A stretch of 12,596 nt of DNA from Pedobacter sp. Lineage in GTDB: Bacteria; Bacteroidota; Bacteroidia; Sphingobacteriales; Sphingobacteriaceae. Within the stretch, counting starts at the first letter, position 1. The number at the start of each line of letters is the position of its first letter. Below the pieces are notes generated by a model. It worked only from the letters and a program-made list of their open reading frames with translations, was not told the origin of the DNA and did not search any database. The stretch spans positions 1-12,596 of the forward strand of contig JASLGV010000328.1 in NCBI GenBank assembly GCA_030149995.1. Direction: 5' to 3'. Below are positions 7,395 through 12,596 of the stretch, piece after piece. The position numbers and the translations under genes are program-made.

Positions 7395-7455
7395 CCTGTT
7401 ATGGCTGACATATAACTGAAACTTTTCAGTGCGATACGATGCCGGTGATAACAGG
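7395..7455. repeat. Nested inverted repeats in the tsaC-cca gap
   Basis: Outer arms CCTGTTAT (7395-7402) and ATAACAGG (7448-7455) match perfectly. GGC (7403-7405) and GCC (7441-7443) can extend the stem past a 4-nt bulge. Inside lies a second perfect palindrome, ACTGAAA-CT-TTTCAGT (7415-7430). In the minus-strand transcript this would form a branched or stacked structure just after the tsaC stop and 14 nt before the cca start, followed by GTATTTTTAAA. It could be a weak terminator/attenuator, a processing site or a 5'-UTR structure of cca. It does not match any riboswitch I recognise. Confidence 0.6.
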
Positions 7456-7477
7456 AAGAAATGCAAAAATAGTAAAA

Positions 7478-8044
7478 TTACTTTCTAATAAACTCAAATT
7501 GTCCGCCAGGAGATAATTTCATGATGGTGGATGGCTTTTTATTCGTTTTATTTTCCTGTTCAAAATCTACGATATAATCAACCGCATCTTTAATTACCTG
7601 ATCGATCTCATCGAAATTTTTAGGCGATACAGCTCCGCTTATATTGGCCGATGTAGAAACAACCGGTTTGCGGAAACGTTGAATAAGGGGTGTGCAGAAA
7701 TCGTGTTTTGCTACCCGTATGCCTACGCTGCCATCTGCATTTACAACATTTGGAGCCAGGTTTTTGGCACCCGGGAAAACAATTGTTAAAGGATTTTCTG
7801 CATATTCAATCAGATCGTACGCTACTTCGGGCACTTCAGATATATAGCTCTGAAGTTTATTATCTGTATCCAGCAGCACAATGAGGCTTTTTTCGGGCGG
7901 ACGGTTTTTAATTTGCAGCAGTTTATTTACTGCTGTTTCGTTGGTTGCATCACAGCCAAGTCCCCATATCGTGTCTGTAGGGTAGAGAATTACACCACCA
8001 GCTTTTAAAACTTCTAAAGCTTTGTTTATTTCTTCTTTAAGCAT
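7478..8044 (-). CDS. tsaC: L-threonylcarbamoyladenylate synthase (TsaC/YrdC family)
   Basis: TsaC makes threonylcarbamoyl-AMP from threonine, bicarbonate and ATP, the first step of t6A37 in tRNAs reading ANN codons. The 188-residue single-domain form, without the Sua5 extension, shows PTDTIWGLG (22-30), the KNRP nucleotide/phosphate-binding segment (46-49), NPLTIVFPG, GIRVAKHDF, and STSANISG (130-137), which with KxR forms the active-site signature, ending in PSTIMKLSPGG. I chose the ATG at 8044 (MLKEEINKAL). An in-frame ATG at 8080 would add twelve residues (MINLPSNPLTLH) that look unconserved. With the 8044 start, an exact TAnnTTTG match (TAACTTTG, 8055-8048) ends 3 nt upstream, which fits only a leaderless message. 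It is first in a minus-strand run followed by cca, the PRiA4_ORF3-like gene and miaA. Confidence 0.94.
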   Translation of the reverse strand: MLKEEINKALEVLKAGGVILYPTDTIWGLGCDATNETAVNKLLQIKNRPPEKSLIVLLDTDNKLQSYISEVPEVAYDLIEYAENPLTIVFPGAKNLAPNVVNADGSVGIRVAKHDFCTPLIQRFRKPVVSTSANISGAVSPKNFDEIDQVIKDAVDYIVDFEQENKTNKKPSTIMKLSPGGQFEFIRK

Positions 8045-8096
8045 GTGCAAAGTTAACGGATTAGATGGAAGGTTAATCATCTTAACACCGCATAAT

Positions 8097-8139
8097 TATA
8101 CCTGGATTTTAATGAAATTTAACGTTTTAAACAGGTATA
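8097..8139. promoter_or_regulatory. Inverted repeat in the divergent tsaC / DUF4136 promoter region
   Basis: Perfect 8-bp arms TATACCTG (8097-8104) and CAGGTATA (8132-8139) are separated by a 27-nt AT-rich spacer. The centre-to-centre distance of 35 bp, a bit over three helix turns, could suit two DNA-bound regulator dimers or a looped pair. The repeat lies 34 nt before the first lipoprotein gene and 52 nt before the tsaC start. No T-run follows on either side, so a terminator is less likely. Confidence 0.4.
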
Positions 8140-8173
8140 TTAGTAAAAGGTTATTAAATATACACACAAACAC

Positions 8174-8725
8174 ATGAAACACACACACTATTGGCGTTTG
8201 CTATTAATCGTTTTAATGGCATTTGCCTGTTGTACCGCTTTGCGTACAGCTTCAGATCACGACAAAAACGTAAACTTTAAACAGTTAAAGACCTTTAATT
8301 ATTATGATGAGGGCCTTGAAAAGCTCGCCTTAAACAATTTAGATAAACCCCGTGTATTAGGTTCGGTAGATAAGGAGCTTACGAAACTGGGCTTTGAGAA
8401 ATCAGATCGGCCTGATTTCTTGGTAAATGTAGTGGTACTGAACAACCTGAAAACAAAGAACGATTGGGGATATAGTGGCGGAGGCTACCAGTGGGATAGT
8501 TCGGGTTCGGGTTACCGGTGGACAGATTCACAATGGGGTGTATTGCCAACAAACAAACAGTATAATGATGGAACCATTATAATTGATTTTTTAAATCCCA
8601 ATACAAAGAATATTATCTGGCGCGGTCTTGGATTTAACTTTAATTTAGATGATTATTTTTATCGTGAATCAAAAATAAATACAGCCGTACAACGTATTTT
8701 AAAGCAATATCCGCCGTCTAACTAA
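8174..8725 (+). CDS. DUF4136 family putative lipoprotein (copy 1)
   Basis: This 183-residue cell-envelope protein has an N-terminal hydrophobic segment (LLLIVLMAFA) ending in Cys19-Cys20, then a DUF4136 domain to the C-terminus. The lipobox is poor: before C19 stands AFA, with Phe at -2, instead of the LSA of copy 2, so lipidation is uncertain. Domain landmarks shared with copy 2 are LRTASDxDKxxNF near residue 23, KTFNYYD, LDKPRVLGSVDKEL, GFEKSDRPDFLVNVVV, then GTIIIDFLNPNTKNIIWRGLGFNFNLD and a terminal QRILKQYPPSN. The middle (about 98-122) is a Gly/Ser/Tyr/Trp-rich linker, corresponding to the GW repeat of copy 2. Function of the family is unknown; many members are periplasmic or outer-membrane anchored. 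It is the first of two tandem paralogues with a similar A/C-rich leader before the ATG. A 185-bp gap with only short AT-rich palindromes separates them. Confidence 0.87.
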   Translation: MKHTHYWRLLLIVLMAFACCTALRTASDHDKNVNFKQLKTFNYYDEGLEKLALNNLDKPRVLGSVDKELTKLGFEKSDRPDFLVNVVVLNNLKTKNDWGYSGGGYQWDSSGSGYRWTDSQWGVLPTNKQYNDGTIIIDFLNPNTKNIIWRGLGFNFNLDDYFYRESKINTAVQRILKQYPPSN

Positions 8726-8910
8726 ACAAGGTTAATTTTTGTGAAAATTATTTTGCTACAGGCTGTATATCATTAAAATATAATTCATTTCTAAACGTTT
8801 TCTGATCATGACAATCTAATTGTAAAATTAGGCACTTATTTTATGAATAGATGGTTAATATCGTTATTTTTAATGTATAAAATTTATAATCAACATACAC
8901 AAATAAACAC

Positions 8911-9468
8911 ATGAGAACAACACATAAATTATTAATGCTGCTAACTGTTTTTGTGGTAGCATTATCGGCATGCAGCTCCTTACGGACTGCTTCTGATTAT
9001 GATAAAAAAGCAAATTTTAATCAGTATAAAACGTACAATTTTTACGACAAGGGAATTGCGCGTGTAAAACTGAATGATCTGGATAAGCGCAGGCTGTTGG
9101 GAGCCATAGATACAGAGATGGCTGCAAAAGGATTTACAAAATCAGATCAACCAGATTTATTGGTTAACCTGGTGGTTGTTGCAAGAGAAAGAATTGATGC
9201 TTATGGCCCTGCATTTTACGGTGGCTGGGGCTGGGGTTGGGGTTGGGGCTGGAGATCTCCTTTCTGGGGCGGTGGTGTTAGCTATGTAGACCAATATGCC
9301 GAAGGAACCATTATTATAGATCTGCTGGATCCTAAAACAAAAACCCTGGTATGGCATGGTCGTGGCAGTGGCTTTAATTTAGATAATTTCAGAAAAAGAG
9401 AAGAAAGAATGCAGGTGGGTGTAAAAGAGATACTTGGACAGTACCCACCAAATGCCGGCAGCAAATAA
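8911..9468 (+). CDS. DUF4136 family lipoprotein with Gly-Trp repeat (copy 2)
   Basis: This 185-residue protein has a clear lipoprotein signal peptide: hydrophobic core LLMLLTVFVVA and lipobox LSAC with Cys21. The mature start CSSLRTASD has no acidic export signal, so periplasm-facing anchoring is more likely than surface display. The DUF4136 domain parallels copy 1 residue by residue over most of its length (LRTASDYDKKANF, KTYNFYD, LNDLDKRRLLGAIDTEM, GFTKSDQPDLLVNLVVV, GTIIIDLLDPKTKTLVWHGRGSGFNLD, VKEILGQYPP). Between them lies FYGG plus a run of five Gly-Trp units (105-114) and a further GG-rich turn, an aromatic loop that may contact membrane or glycan. It is a tandem duplicate of copy 1. 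The gene ends 22 bp before the convergent glycosyltransferase gene with no visible terminator between. Confidence 0.9.
   Translation: MRTTHKLLMLLTVFVVALSACSSLRTASDYDKKANFNQYKTYNFYDKGIARVKLNDLDKRRLLGAIDTEMAAKGFTKSDQPDLLVNLVVVARERIDAYGPAFYGGWGWGWGWGWRSPFWGGGVSYVDQYAEGTIIIDLLDPKTKTLVWHGRGSGFNLDNFRKREERMQVGVKEILGQYPPNAGSK
9227..9248 (+). repeat. Perfect four-tract G-quadruplex motif / 6-nt tandem repeat
   Basis: Four GGGG runs at 9227-9230, 9233-9236, 9239-9242 and 9245-9248 are separated by 2-nt loops CT, TT, TT. This is an ideal G4 pattern in the coding strand, and thus in the mRNA, of the second DUF4136 gene. It is the direct product of Gly-Trp coding: TGG followed by GGN always gives GGGG. 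Confidence 0.9.
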
Positions 9469-9490
9469 AATACAATATTTCTGTATAAAA

Positions 9491-10618
9491 TTAATTGATG
9501 GATTGCTGATGTACTTGTATATAGCAGTCCATTAATTGTTTTGTAACCACCGCAGACTCAAATTTCTGAACAAATTCCATTCCCCGTTCTTTCATTTGTT
9601 GTTGCAGTTCCGGTTGGTTAATAACCATTTGAATTGCATGGGTAAGCTCTTCGGCATTGTTGGGATTTACATACAAACTGTCTGGTCCGCCGGCTTCTTC
9701 CAGGCAGGAGCCCGTTGCCGCAATAACCGGTATTTTAGAATATAAAGCTTCAATAATGGGAATGCCAAAACCTTCATAAAAGGATGGATAAACGAATATG
9801 CTGGCCAGTTGGTAAATGCCAGGTAAATCAGAAAAAGGAATGTTTTTTAAAAAGATAACCCGCTGCTGTAATTCCAGCTTTTCAATTTCTTGCTGTACAC
9901 TTTCAAAATAGGGTGTTTGCTTCCCGATGACCACCAGTTTAAAGTCTTTATCAACATCTTTTAAAGCCCGGATAAGAAGAAGTAGATTTTTACGGTCCTC
10001 AATGGTTCCTACGCTCAGCAGAAACTTTTCGGGTAACTGGTAATGTTGTCTTATGCGCGCCAGTTCTTCTGTTGCGAAAGGTGTTTTAAAGCTATCGTCG
10101 CAGGTTTGGTAAATAACCTCAATTTTATTGGGGTCTGTACCATAAAATTCTACAATATCCGCTTTGGTTTTTTCGCTGATGGCGATAATTCTATCTGCAT
10201 GTTTACAGGCATACCGGCTTTTAAGCCGATATAAAAACCGGTCAATAAATTTATAGTAGGCAGGAAATCGTAAGAAAATTAAATCGTGCATGGTTACAAC
10301 CGACCGGATACCTGATTTATGTATGCCGAATGGAATTTCATGACTTAAGCCATGAAAGATTTCAACATCATCTTTAAGTAAATCTTTAACAATGCCTACG
10401 CTTCTCCAAAGCAATTTTTTTGAAGAGGGTTTTTTAAGGGTAATATTAAAGGCGGTAAGAAAGGACGAAACCTGTTTGTGGTTTTTAACCTTGGGAGTAT
10501 ATACCAGGTAATCGTTTGCAGGATAACGTGTGGCGAGTTGTTCTATTAAGGAGCGACTGTAATTACCGAGTCCGGTTAGATTGTTTGCTGCTCTTTTTCC
10601 ATCGAAACCAATTTTCAT
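9491..10618 (-). CDS. GT4-family glycosyltransferase (GT-B fold)
   Basis: This 375-residue protein is a retaining, nucleotide-sugar dependent GT-B glycosyltransferase acting at the cytosolic face of the membrane, probably in surface polysaccharide or glycolipid synthesis. The N-terminal Rossmann domain carries the Gly-rich acceptor loop GKRAANNLTGLGNYSRSL (7-24), FHGLSHEIPFG (89-98), VVTMHDLIF (107-115) and IIAISEKTKADI (144-155). The C-terminal donor domain starts around LLSVGTIEDRKNLLLLIRA (200-218) and contains YPSFYEGFGIPIIEAL (277-292) with the EX7E pair Glu282/Glu290, then PVIAATGSCLEEAGG. There is no transmembrane segment. It follows dapD on the same strand, and the gap is an extended hairpin. 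The bases just before the ATG are pyrimidine-rich (CTCCTCCCCT), the opposite of a ribosome-binding site. Donor sugar and acceptor cannot be told from sequence. Confidence 0.92.
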   Translation of the reverse strand: MKIGFDGKRAANNLTGLGNYSRSLIEQLATRYPANDYLVYTPKVKNHKQVSSFLTAFNITLKKPSSKKLLWRSVGIVKDLLKDDVEIFHGLSHEIPFGIHKSGIRSVVTMHDLIFLRFPAYYKFIDRFLYRLKSRYACKHADRIIAISEKTKADIVEFYGTDPNKIEVIYQTCDDSFKTPFATEELARIRQHYQLPEKFLLSVGTIEDRKNLLLLIRALKDVDKDFKLVVIGKQTPYFESVQQEIEKLELQQRVIFLKNIPFSDLPGIYQLASIFVYPSFYEGFGIPIIEALYSKIPVIAATGSCLEEAGGPDSLYVNPNNAEELTHAIQMVINQPELQQQMKERGMEFVQKFESAVVTKQLMDCYIQVHQQSIN

Positions 10619-10627
10619 AGGGGAGGA

Positions 10628-10691
10628 GGTTTAAGGTAAAAGGTTAAGGTTAGCGTATATTTTTCTATACCTTAACCTTATACCATAAGCC
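10628..10691. repeat. 64-nt imperfect inverted repeat between dapD and the glycosyltransferase gene
   Basis: Bases 10628-10650 pair with 10669-10691. The core is perfect: AAGGTTAAGGT (10640-10650) with ACCTTAACCTT (10669-10679). Outside it GGTA pairs with TACC and GGTTTA with TAAGCC (one G-T), separated by single A/A mismatches at 10639/10680 and 10634/10685. TAG/CTA extends the stem inward past a bulge, leaving an 11-nt loop. Both arms have GG or CC every 6-7 nt (GG at 10628, 10635, 10642, 10648; CC at 10670, 10676, 10683, 10690). There is no T-run on the minus-strand exit side, so it is not a standard terminator. The shape suggests a dispersed palindromic repeat or an mRNA-stabilising structure. 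Confidence 0.8.
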
Positions 10692-10694
10692 ATA

Positions 10695-11513
10695 TTATAC
10701 TGCTACGTTGTTTTCTCTTAAGGCATCGTTAAGAGATGTTTTCTTATCGGTGCTTTCTTTACGCTTGCCAATAATCAGTGCACATGGAACCTGATATTCG
10801 CCGGCAGGGAATTTTTTGGTATAACTACCTGGTATTACCACCGAACGTGCAGGTACAACACCTTTGTATTCTACAGGCTCAGGTCCTGTAACATCTATAA
10901 TTTTAGTAGAGGCTGTTAGTACAACATTGGCACCTAAAACGGCTTCTCTTTCTACTTTTACACCTTCAACAACAATTGCTCTTGAACCTAAAAAACAATC
11001 ATCCTCGATAATTACCGGAGCTGCCTGGATAGGCTCTAATACACCACCAATACCAACACCACCGCTTAAATGTACCCGTTTACCAATCTGTGCACAAGAA
11101 CCAACGGTTGCCCAGGTATCAACCATTGTACCTTCATCAACGTAAGCACCAATGTTTACATAAGAAGGCATCATGATTACACCTTTAGCCAGATACGCGC
11201 CATAACGGGCACTTGCCATCGGTACAACACGTACACCAGTATTTGCATAATCAGTTTTTAATGCCATTTTATCGTGGTAAACAAAAGGACCGCTTTTAAT
11301 TTCTTTCATTTCACGGATCGGGAAATATAAGATAACGGCTTTCTTTACCCACTCATTAATTCCCCACGAATTTAGAACAGGTTCAGCTACACGGATTTCA
11401 CCTTTATCCAAGCCCATAATAACGGCTTCAATCGCTTCACAGTAGTTGTTGTATTTTAAAAGGTTTCTATCTTCCCAGGCGGCTTCAATTAATTTCTTTA
11501 AATCTGAATACAT
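10695..11513 (-). CDS. dapD: 2,3,4,5-tetrahydropyridine-2,6-dicarboxylate N-succinyltransferase
   Basis: DapD uses succinyl-CoA to open and succinylate tetrahydrodipicolinate in the succinylase branch of diaminopimelate/lysine synthesis, supplying peptidoglycan and protein synthesis. The 272-residue length is normal. The N-terminal helical domain (1-90, MYSDLKKLIEAAWEDR) is followed by a left-handed beta-helix of hexapeptide repeats (about 93-230): GVRVVPMASARYGAYLAKG, MMPSYVNIGAYVDEGTMVDTWATVGSCAQIG (114-144), HLSGGVGIGGVLEP, IIEDDCFLGSRAIVVEGV, AVLGANVVLTASTKI. The C-terminal segment PARSVVIPGSYTKKFPAGEYQVPCALIIGKR is diagnostic of DapD rather than other LbH acyltransferases. The enzyme is a trimer in known members. 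The start at 11513 is the first ATG giving the conserved N-terminus. It is divergent from the S4-protein gene, with a glycosyltransferase gene downstream. Confidence 0.97.
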   Translation of the reverse strand: MYSDLKKLIEAAWEDRNLLKYNNYCEAIEAVIMGLDKGEIRVAEPVLNSWGINEWVKKAVILYFPIREMKEIKSGPFVYHDKMALKTDYANTGVRVVPMASARYGAYLAKGVIMMPSYVNIGAYVDEGTMVDTWATVGSCAQIGKRVHLSGGVGIGGVLEPIQAAPVIIEDDCFLGSRAIVVEGVKVEREAVLGANVVLTASTKIIDVTGPEPVEYKGVVPARSVVIPGSYTKKFPAGEYQVPCALIIGKRKESTDKKTSLNDALRENNVAV

Positions 11514-11570
11514 GATGTTTTTAAATTTTATGCAAAATAAATCAAATTTATCTATTAGGCGTTGTTTTAG

Positions 11571-11602
11571 TTGAATAAATTACGGTATCTTATGTATTTT
11601 TG
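11571..11602 (+). promoter_or_regulatory. Candidate promoter of the S4-domain protein gene
   Basis: TTG (11571-11573), a 21-nt spacer and TATTTTTG (11595-11602) fit the Bacteroidota -33/-7 pattern. The -7 ends 6 nt before the ATG at 11609, so the transcript would start at or next to the start codon (leaderless). Confidence 0.5.
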
Positions 11603-11608
11603 ATTTTT

Positions 11609-12007
11609 ATGACGGAAACAGAAAAACTCAGAATTGATAAATATTTATGGGCCATCCGGTTGTTTAAAACCAGAAGTCTGGCTACGGATGCTTGTAAAGC
11701 GGGGCGTGTAAAGTTAAACGGGCAAAATATTAAACCCTCGGCCATTGTTAAAATTGGCGATGTTTACCAGATATCAAAAGGAATAGAGAAAAAAATAATA
11801 GAAGTACTTGACTTTTCTTACAACCGCACAGATTCGCCTACAGCTTTAACAAAATATAAAGATTTAACACCTGTTGAAGAAACACATGCCTTTAAATCGG
11901 TGTTTCATGCACCAACTTTGAAGAGAGATCGTGGTACAGGGCGTCCAACCAAAAAAGACCGGCGCGATACAGATAACCTGATTGAAGGGTTGTTTGATGA
12001 AGAATAG
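11609..12007 (+). CDS. S4-domain RNA-binding protein, Hsp15-like
   Basis: This 132-residue cytosolic protein is related to heat-shock protein 15 (HslR), which binds free 50S subunits carrying stalled peptidyl-tRNA. The S4 domain spans about 7-55: LRIDKYLWAIRLFKTRSLATDACKAGRVKLNG, then IKPSAIVKIGD. The family's basic C-terminal segment is present (LKRDRGTGRPTKKDRRD, 105-120), ending in an acidic tail. I start it at the ATG at 11609 (MTETEKLRIDKYLW); the in-frame TTG at 11600 only adds three residues and overlaps the likely -7 element. It is divergent from dapD and convergent with the EcsC-family gene, whose stop lies 12 bp after its own. A role in ribosome rescue is inferred from the family; heat-shock control is not visible here. 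Confidence 0.92.
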   Translation: MTETEKLRIDKYLWAIRLFKTRSLATDACKAGRVKLNGQNIKPSAIVKIGDVYQISKGIEKKIIEVLDFSYNRTDSPTALTKYKDLTPVEETHAFKSVFHAPTLKRDRGTGRPTKKDRRDTDNLIEGLFDEE

Positions 12008-12019
12008 GAGATGTTCCTT

Positions 12020-12596
12020 TTAGTCTTTTTGTGTACTGTTTTCTTTTGTAAGATCGCTGGTTTGGAGTAGCCGCATCCGGTAGCACATCATGGCAGTTTT
12101 ACCCAGTCGCTCTGTAAGGGTGTAGTTGGCAATAAGCCCAACGGCCGAACCAATAAAAGGCAGCATTTGCGCCAATTTGGCTAAGTCGATGTAATCGCGG
12201 TATTGCTGCTGGAAACGGAGCCAGTCGAAGGGAGCGAGGCTGGCCGGTAGCTTTTGCATCTGATTGTCCCAGTTTTGCATTTTTAAAAATACCAGCTGGC
12301 TTTCTTCCTTGCTCGAAAAAGCCAGCTGAAAAATATAAAGGATGTATAATCGTTCGCGGTAATCCTGCACATCATAACCATAGGTAGCGGCGATATCAAA
12401 CAGCATTTTCATTTTAATGCTCAGAAATAAAGGAAAATCGGCCAGGCTCATCAGAAAGCCACCAGCACCTGTAATACCGCCTTCTGCTGCTGCTGTTTTT
12501 TTATAATTTCTGATCTTCTGCTTTACAAGTGCCTCACGATGCATCATTGTTAAGTTTTGCTGTGGTTTGGATGTGCTAAGACCCGCACCAGACAAG
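12020..12596 (-). CDS. EcsC family protein, N-terminus cut by window edge
   Basis: The C-terminal 192 residues of an EcsC-domain protein are visible; the frame stays open to the window end, so the gene starts outside. The leucine codon at 12595 can be mistaken for a TTG start. Landmarks, counted from residue 1 at 12595: the conserved AAAEGGITGAGGFLMSLADFPLF (35-57), KMKMLFDIAATYGYD (61-75), ERLYILYIFQLAF (81-93) and LPFIGSAVGLIANYTLTERLGKTAMMCYRMR near the C-terminus. Two Gly/Ala-rich amphipathic helices (about 38-75 and 140-165) suggest membrane association without a clear transmembrane span. The name comes from B. subtilis ecsC; its molecular function is unknown. It runs towards the S4-protein gene with a 12-bp gap and no room for a separate terminator. 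Confidence 0.88.
   Translation of the reverse strand, partial: LSGAGLSTSKPQQNLTMMHREALVKQKIRNYKKTAAAEGGITGAGGFLMSLADFPLFLSIKMKMLFDIAATYGYDVQDYRERLYILYIFQLAFSSKEESQLVFLKMQNWDNQMQKLPASLAPFDWLRFQQQYRDYIDLAKLAQMLPFIGSAVGLIANYTLTERLGKTAMMCYRMRLLQTSDLTKENSTQKD

Noticed and set aside
8045..8080. Longer tsaC starting at ATG 8080
   Set aside because: The extra twelve residues do not resemble the family N-terminus, and the 188-residue form has normal length. Not fully excluded.
8174..8190. (AC)5 dinucleotide run just after the start codon of lipoprotein copy 1, as a possible phase-variation tract
   Set aside because: Five units are too short to expect frequent slippage, and the surrounding region is A/C-rich in general.
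8726..8910. Possible small RNA or promoter in the gap between the two DUF4136 genes (CTAATT-GTAA-AATTAG at 8816-8831, TATAAA-A-TTTATA at 8876-8888)
   Set aside because: The palindromes are short and AT-rich as expected by chance; no open frame, terminator or TAnnTTTG element supports a separate transcript.
1..12596. CRISPR array, tRNA or rRNA gene, prophage, toxin-antitoxin or defence system
   Set aside because: I looked for spaced direct repeats, tRNA-like cloverleaf ends and typical defence domains and saw none; all substantial frames are accounted for by the listed genes.

Overview
The window looks like a chromosomal stretch from a Bacteroidota bacterium, most likely a Sphingobacteriaceae member close to Pedobacter or Mucilaginibacter. 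This rests on protein families (DUF3467, a FadL-type porin paired with an SGNH lipoprotein, DUF4136 lipoproteins, an HD-domain CCA enzyme), the moderately AT-rich composition, the lack of Shine-Dalgarno sites, and several matches to the Bacteroidota promoter element TAnnTTTG. I see no insertion sequence, phage gene, CRISPR array, rRNA or tRNA gene. No gap without a gene exceeds 300 bases.

Layout. 1-1149: a divergent pair, a zinc-less MDR oxidoreductase (minus, cut by the window edge) and an HxlR-type regulator (plus), with palindromic operator candidates between them. 1235-4146 (plus): DUF3467, a FadL/OmpP1 outer-membrane protein, then an SGNH-hydrolase lipoprotein 24 bp after it, closed by a strong bidirectional terminator. 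4220-8044 (minus): tsaC, cca, a PRiA4_ORF3-fold protein with a very acidic tail, and miaA. Three of these four act on tRNA: t6A37 precursor synthesis, 3'-CCA addition and i6A37 synthesis. 8174-9468 (plus): two tandem paralogous DUF4136 lipoproteins; the second carries a Gly-Trp repeat whose DNA is a perfect four-tract G-quadruplex motif. 9491-11513 (minus): dapD (lysine/diaminopimelate pathway) followed by a GT4 glycosyltransferase, with almost the whole 76-bp gap between them taken up by one long imperfect inverted repeat. 11609-12007 (plus): an Hsp15-like S4 RNA-binding protein. 12020-12596 (minus): the C-terminal part of an EcsC-family protein.

Most of the window is ordinary housekeeping. 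I do not see a convincing new multi-gene system. The parts most worth a second look are the 64-nt inverted repeat with near-7-nt periodicity between dapD and the glycosyltransferase gene, the nested inverted repeats between tsaC and cca, the G-quadruplex/GW repeat, the domesticated-looking PRiA4_ORF3 protein inside a tRNA-maturation cluster, and three genes whose TAnnTTTG match ends only 3-6 nt before the start codon, which would imply leaderless mRNAs.
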